Source: Bog-950 sp964620645 (GTDB lineage: Bacteria; Bacteroidota; Bacteroidia; Chitinophagales; LD1). Taken from it: a stretch of 9,131 nt of DNA. Below the pieces are notes generated by a model. It saw only the letters and a program-made list of their open reading frames with translations, was not told where the DNA came from and searched no databases. This document shows, one piece after another, positions 1-6,200 of the stretch (positions within the stretch are counted from its first letter, which is position 1; the number at the start of each line of letters is the position of its first letter). The stretch covers positions 1-9,131 of the forward strand of contig CAZUHU010000155.1 of the NCBI GenBank assembly GCA_964620645.1, read 5' to 3'. Both the position numbers and the translations under genes were made by a program.

Positions 1-225
1 GATGTCCGTGTTGTCAAAGTTTAGCTTTAACGAATCATAAAAAACGTTGGCTGGAGTATAATTAAAATCTACTACGGAAGTTCCAAAATAAAACCCCCAC
101 GATGAATCATAACCTACTTGGCTATCGTATCCAGCAAGCCACAAATAATCACTCTTCTGACAACGGCAAACTAAGAAAATGCTCAGGCCCAATATAATTA
201 AAAAGTGTTTTTTAAATCGTGGCAT
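1..225 (-). CDS. Secreted protein with probable beta-propeller-type N-terminus, 3'-truncated (first 75 codons)
   Basis: An open frame starts at ATG 225-223 and runs without stops off the left edge. The start was chosen because the ATG overlaps the stop of the upstream gene (TGATG) and is followed at once by a signal peptide: MPRFKKH, a hydrophobic stretch over residues 8-19, then CRCQKSD. An in-frame GTG directly before the ATG (228-226) is possible but less likely. The mature part begins YLWLAGYDS, then WGFYFGTSVVDFNYTP, then KLNFDNTDI. From memory, this W-[LI]-x-GY ... FG...[LV]DF ... L-x-FN-x-T spacing resembles the N-termini of Bacteroidota T9SS-sorted proteins with kelch/WD-like propeller repeats. 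That family assignment is inference, and the rest of the protein is not visible. The product is probably exported and co-expressed with the giant upstream protein. The frame is too short and edge-truncated to be found by a minimum-length ORF search. Confidence 0.85.
   Translation of the reverse strand, partial: MPRFKKHFLIILGLSIFLVCRCQKSDYLWLAGYDSQVGYDSSWGFYFGTSVVDFNYTPANVFYDSLKLNFDNTDI
160..225 (-). other. Signal peptide of the downstream gene
   Basis: Residues 1-22 have a basic n-region (R3, K5, K6) and a hydrophobic core (FLIILGLSIFLV, residues 8-19). Two cysteines follow at 20 and 22. Neither sits in a good lipobox: the -1 residues are V and R rather than G, A or S. Sec/signal peptidase I export is therefore favoured over a lipoprotein. 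The exact cleavage site is uncertain, probably around residues 22-23, before QKSD. Confidence 0.75.
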
Positions 226-227
226 CA
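223..227 (-). promoter_or_regulatory. TGATG stop/start overlap (translational coupling site)
   Basis: The TGA of the giant gene (227-225) and the ATG of the next gene (225-223) share one base. GAAGG lies just upstream, only two bases from the ATG, which is too close for a normal Shine-Dalgarno interaction. Bacteroidota commonly lack strong Shine-Dalgarno sites. The arrangement implies one mRNA and re-initiation by terminating ribosomes (inference). Confidence 0.8.
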
Positions 228-3200
228 CCTTCGGTTGAAAACTACTAATTTACCTCTGTATAGAACTTTGCCTTGCCTTTGTAAATTTACATAATAAACC
301 CCACTTATCAGGTCTTTCGTGTTAAGTTCATAAAGACCAGCAACGGTTAGAATGTTCTGATTGAATACCATTTTCCCCAAAGCGTCTATTATGGACAATT
401 GGAAAAGTTCCTCCACCGGATCACTAAGCTGTAAAATTGCGTAGTTGTTTGCTGGATTGGGGTATAGCTTTATTACAAGACTTGAATCTACTCTTGGCGT
501 AACAGAAACCTCAGATCTTTTTAGGGAAGGTTGAGCACAATATAACTCATCAAAATAAACTGTGTCTATCGACAATGAGAGCAGGCTTCTAGCTAAAAAA
601 ACAGGTTCTCCTCCCTTCGTCGGACATTGAAATGCGATTCGTAGAAGGTTTGCGACTTGGGTGCGAGTGAAGCCAAACGTATCCGATCCAACGGTGCTTA
701 AATAACTATCGGTAAAGTCCCTGTAATTCTGAACAATAAGCGTTGTGTCTGAAATCTGATCATTCAGGTTTTTTGCTGCCATTATTATACTATCCTTTCC
801 GAACAAATAAGACGTAGCGCTAAAGTCAATATTTGCCCTAATGCTATCTTCAATAACAATTAGCGAGTCAAGTTTATGTGCCCAAAGTTCTTGCATTAAG
901 GAATCTGCCGATTCAACTCTTGCGCTATCAAGATAATCTTTAATCAGTCTTATGCTGTCTAAATAATTCCACTGCTCCGTCCAAGATTCGATTATAGACG
1001 AGTCAGCACTGAAAGCATCTTCAACCACAAATTCAGTCTGCACAATATCTCCAGTTGGCTGCGATTGTTTCTCCAAATAAAAGCCGCTCGCTGCTTGGCT
1101 TGAATTAATCAAATTCTGATTAAAAGTCATTTTCTTATACAATGTCTTTTCACATTGCCACTTCAACTCATCCTCGCTTTCCTCAAAAGATAAGGTCCCA
1201 TTAATAATGGTTTCATCAACCGATGTTAAAGCTCCGGTGCCATGATAATCAATATTCGGCTCGGGAATACAAACAAAGGTGTTTCCAGTGCCAGACACTG
1301 TAACCCAGCCTAACGGCGCAGAAGTTAATGGATGGTAGGGGCCAGAATTTGTGGCAGTCTTGAGTTTGGCAACTGATGCATTGTAAACATTTCTGTTGTC
1401 AGCTGATAAATGGCTAAAGCTTCCGTACCAACGGTTACCCGCGTTGTTTATATTATCAAATACATTTGACTTTTCGGCCAACAAGCCAACATTCATCAAA
1501 GCTGGGCTTGGTGTCGTTGATGTATTAAAATCATTACCTTGAAGCAAATTATTCGCTCCAGCATTTAAATTCTGCAAAGCAAATCTAGCTCCAGTAAAAA
1601 TGTTTTCAATTGTGTTGCATGTATGTGAACTATAGGAAGAGTTACTCGCATATATACCTGCTGGAAAATCAGAACCAACGAACACACCGAACAATACTCG
1701 TTTATTCTGAACAACTGAAGCTGCGCTACCCGAAATATAATTATGATGATTAAGGATTTCTGAGTTAGCAAAACTTACGCCATAAAAATTATTCCAAGGG
1801 GCATCTAGAAATATCTGGTTTCTGTAATACTCACTTCCTTTCGAAGAGTTTACATAGATTCCTCCTATAGCAAGACTACTCATCCTAATTATGTTATTTC
1901 TCACTTTTTCAAACTTCAATGGCGCTTTCATGCTCTCGTTAATTTCAATTCCGAACCCATATACATTTTGTACATTATTATTTATTACATAAATGTTATT
2001 GCTATTAATATCTCCTTGCAGCACTGGGTCACTTTGACTCAATTGTATTCCATGAAACAACTCAGTAATACTATTGTCTTTTATCAAAATTTTCTGGCGT
2101 TGTGCATGGGTCACGCGAACTCCTGTGTGACCCCAAGGCTGGCTACTTGCAAAAAAGCATTGTTGAACATCAAGAGTCAAATAATCGCTAACGATACCTT
2201 TATAACACATATTAAATGTTGGATCAGAATAATTATATTTTCCAAATCCCCTTACAAACAAAGATGTGGCTGGATGCTGTGCACCATAAAGCCCAGGAGA
2301 ATAGCTATTGGCTAGGATGGCATTACCTTGAAAATCCAATCCATTTTTGTTTATAGAATAATTGTTTTCTCCAATAAAAAAGAAATAGCTGTTCAATACA
2401 TTAAGATTACAGTTACGAGCAACCACGCCATTGGCTAATCCATAAAATAGGTTTGAATAATTATGGAAGCCATATTTTACGAATCCTAGATTAAACGAAT
2501 TTAAATTGTCCAAGTGCAACCCGGCCCAAGGCCAAAGGGAGTTATCCATCTCGGCTACGGATGGTTGATTATATCCATTGATCATACCTGCGAAGCTAGA
2601 CTTCAATCCATTGGTGCCCCAGAAAGTATTGCCATAAAAGGGGTTTAATAGTGTTAAAGAATTACCGGGTAGTTTAACTATGCCCCCATTAAAATAAACG
2701 CCAACAAAATTGTCTCTAAATGCTGTATTGGTTACCGAGATAATGGATTTAGGTTCAGGATTAATCGCGTATTGGGCATCATTAATCTCACTGTTCGTAA
2801 TTCCAAACTTTGCAGAAGGTAAGATACCGAATTTCCCTTTTACTCTTATTCCCTTCCAAAGATAATTATCACATGCATAGAGATGTGACCCTGCAACCTG
2901 TAAAGCTTGGCCGTTGTTAATTATAACACTTGCCCCTGGGCCGAAACTTATGTATGGAGAATTTAATATCGTTAGGTTATTATCGATTATAAAGTCTCCG
3001 TCGAAGGTCAGATGCTGGCTTGGAAATATCATAACACCAGATAAACCAAGTGCCGTCATTAACTGTGTAGAGGTTATGTTTTTGAAATCCAACTTCCCAT
3101 TGTAACCTCCCCCAACATAAACATCACCTCCTCCGCAACAGGTGTTGTCTGGAGAAATTGTAAATGACTTTGTCACAATGCACCCAAGGTCATCGGTCAC

Positions 3201-6200
3201 AGTAACACTATATGTTCCGGTGTGTAATTGTATTAAGTCTTTTGTCGCTGCGCCTGTATTCCAGTAATATTGATATGGACCGGTTCCGCCAATATTGGTA
3301 AGACTTATTGCGCCATAGCTACTTCCTTGGCAGATTGAAGCCGTATGGGTTTCGTTTACAAATAATGGAGTATTGATAATTACACTCTCTTCATCTATAC
3401 AACCATTTTGATCTGTGGCTGTTAGTGTATAGATTCCTGGCCCAGGATTGGTCAAACTTGGAGTAAAAGGCTGCCATACCTGTGTGCAAGGTCCGCTGCC
3501 ATATGGCCCGTCGTTTACTTCTATATAAGAAATAGGACCCCAGCAAGGGGCGTTGTCAACTGTTACAGTAACAAAAGGTCCACAACCGTTTGGTATAGGT
3601 GAAGCCTGATTATTCAGGGTATTGGTAGAAATTTGAAAGGTTTCATTGCAAAATTTCTTTCCATCAAAATTGAATATAATTGGCGGTATGCTTGGCGTAT
3701 AATTAGCCTTCTGACAAGGCACTGTAACGAAAAAGGTAATACAAATTTCTTCGCCCAGATTAAGCCCATCGTCTCCTGCAAACGCAGAAGTAAAAGGCGT
3801 ATATGAAGTTAAATCGAAAGTCCAGGTATTACCATTGTTGTGGACGTCGGAGGAGGCCAGAAAGTGAGGCTGAGTCATTCCTGCGCTCGATTGAACGGTA
3901 TATGAAACTGTATTCGTTTCAATCTGTAGGTCCGAGGGCAAAGTTATCGAGCCTAGAAGTTCGCCTACACCACCAGCGGCGGAACTAGAAAGACATGCTT
4001 TATATTCAATGCCTTCACATGTTTGAATTTGACCCTCCAAGCTTAAGTTTGCTCCAGTTGCCACATCAGGTTTTAAAATTTGGATTGGAATTGTTGTAGG
4101 GGAGGAACAGTAATTCAAGCCAGGAAAATCACTGTTTGGATTGGTCGGATCAGGATAGCCATCGCAACTCCACAAATACTGAATAGGTACAGAAAGGTTT
4201 ATACTAGAATTATTACAATCAACACTTTCAAACCGTATCACAAAATTGTGAACGCTATTATCAACGAAACCTAAGGGAACCATAGCATAACTGCTATTTT
4301 GTACATTGGTAGGAATAATCGGGCTCAAGGCTCCGCCGGGAGTAACGGACACTAGGGTCACTCCTAATGCATTTAATGCGCTAACGTCGTAAAGTAGGAA
4401 AAGGTTCTCAACATATTCATCATGCAAGTTTGCAGCAGCATCCTGGTAAGAGCCTTGGGTATGAAAACTAATCGTGCAGTCAACAAAACTTCCATTAAAC
4501 TGTAGAGCGCCTGAAGAGCCTGTGACCAGTAAGGTAGGTGAGGGGATGGTAAGATAATGGTTTACAGCACTTTGGAGGGTTTGATTAGCAGGTGTTCCGC
4601 TACACGGCTGATCATAAACAGGAATAGTCGCCGATTCATCACCGGGACTAATGGTAGTTGATGTATTCGTCAATGCGCTACATATTGGTTCGATGCTAAA
4701 GGTGATTCCCTGCGCAAAGTTTTCATCTCCTAGCGCCCAATAAGTTGGCGCTCCATTGCCTATTGTCTGATGCGGATACGGAAAAATTAAAGGAACTGTA
4801 TAGCCAAGGTTTGAAAAAGGTGGAGAGTAGTTAAGTCCATTATTACTAACGTTAGCTTGCCAATCAAAAGCAATTGACGTAGTAGCCGCAGCTATGTTTG
4901 GCCAATTTGCGGGCATTGAAAAGCCCGTTGGTGCAATTATGTCAGATGGATCTGTCGTTTGTGAAACTAGTATGGCGTTTTGCACATTATTGTGATACAT
5001 AATCGCCTCTGTAAAGGCTGAAACAAAGGTTGCAGTATAACCTAATGGGATTGTCGTGTGAAAACGAATTGGATCTGTTCCTGATGCTAACGCAGGACCT
5101 ATCAAGAAGTTGTTTTTATCGATCTGTGGCATTAATCGGTATTCAAACGGAAACACATTTCGGACTTGCTGACCGTTTGAGTTGTCTTCGATGTGGTATC
5201 CGGCTTTAATAGTAACCTGCTTAGCACAAACGTCAGGGTTGTTCCATTCTTCGCTATAATCTGAAATGACGGGATAAACTGTTATCAAATTTCCCTGAGC
5301 AAATGCATCACAATAGAACAGTGCCTGATTATAGGCAGAGCTAGAGGGATCAAAGGTTGCGTATTGCCCACCGCTCGACCCAGTGTAAGAGCTTTCTACA
5401 TCAGAACCTGAGATATAGGGAAAACTGGCCGTCAATGGAGCGATAGATAAATACATGTAATTGTCACTAAAGCTTAACACTGTTGTTGAAGATGGGTTAC
5501 CGCATATCCGGTATTGAAAAGCAACTTCGAATGCATCTCCGGGCTGAATATCAACAGACCCAAATGCGGTATTCACGTCTATGTGAAATAGGAACCGCTC
5601 GTTTGCATTAGAGGGTGTCTGATTTGATGATGGTTGAATTGGGGTGGTAATTGGAAGAGAATATGGGATGCTCTGTCCTCCGCTAGCGGGCACGTATGTA
5701 ACTGTTCCCCCAATACACTCAACTCCAAGACTAAGACTATTATCAACCAATTGTTCGAAATACCAATCTGTAATAACAGGTCTTGGCCCGAGCAGGTCCC
5801 AATAATTCTGCCACGCATTATAACCAAAAGTTACGGCCGGGTTACCGTCATCGAATATTGCATGGGCCTTCACCTCTAATTCATCTCCGACAATTGCAGC
5901 ATGTGTATTAATGGGATGGTTTTGCAAGTATCCCGTAGTAATTGAAGTTAGGCCTCCCCCGTCCGGAACCCCTACATTCTGAAAATCCTGGTATCCTAAC
6001 GTGGTCCGATTTACGTCGAATTCATCCATCCTTACTCCTGGAGCATCGCAACCAGGACAGTGTAATGCGATATTAAAATCGACTTGCGCCATCTTGATTA
6101 AGCAACTGTTCGTTTCATCGTCTAAATAGGAAATACATGCGCCACTTCCGCTGGTTACCGGCAATGGGTTAAACCATGTCTTAACATTAACGTCCACAGA

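Noticed and set aside
160..225. Lipoprotein signal for the downstream gene
   Set aside because: The cysteines at residues 20 and 22 are preceded by V and R, not by the G, A or S expected at the -1 position of a lipobox.
228..476. Gliding-motility-associated type B C-terminal domain
   Set aside because: The YPNP start, the D-x-x-G-K turn and the SGVYYV strand fit the type A sorting domain; the hallmarks of type B are missing.
1565..1771. Minus-strand open frame of 68 codons in another phase, with a hydrophobic start (LIIIIIFRV)
   Set aside because: The hydrophobic run comes from AAT/ATT-rich beta-helix codons read out of phase. It is embedded in a convincing coding frame on the same strand.
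1968..2315. Plus-strand open frame of 115 codons
   Set aside because: It is opposite the beta-helix coding region, with low-complexity, Ile/Tyr-rich composition caused by the Asn-rich codons of the other strand.
1422..3011. Beta-helix as an active polysaccharide lyase or pectinase
   Set aside because: I could not identify the catalytic Lys/Arg/Asp sets or calcium ligands of known lyase families in the rungs. The fold alone does not support an enzyme call.
5579..5879. Overlapping small open frames of about 81-82 codons on both strands
   Set aside because: Both are covered by the continuous giant frame and neither has a recognisable domain or a plausible initiation context.
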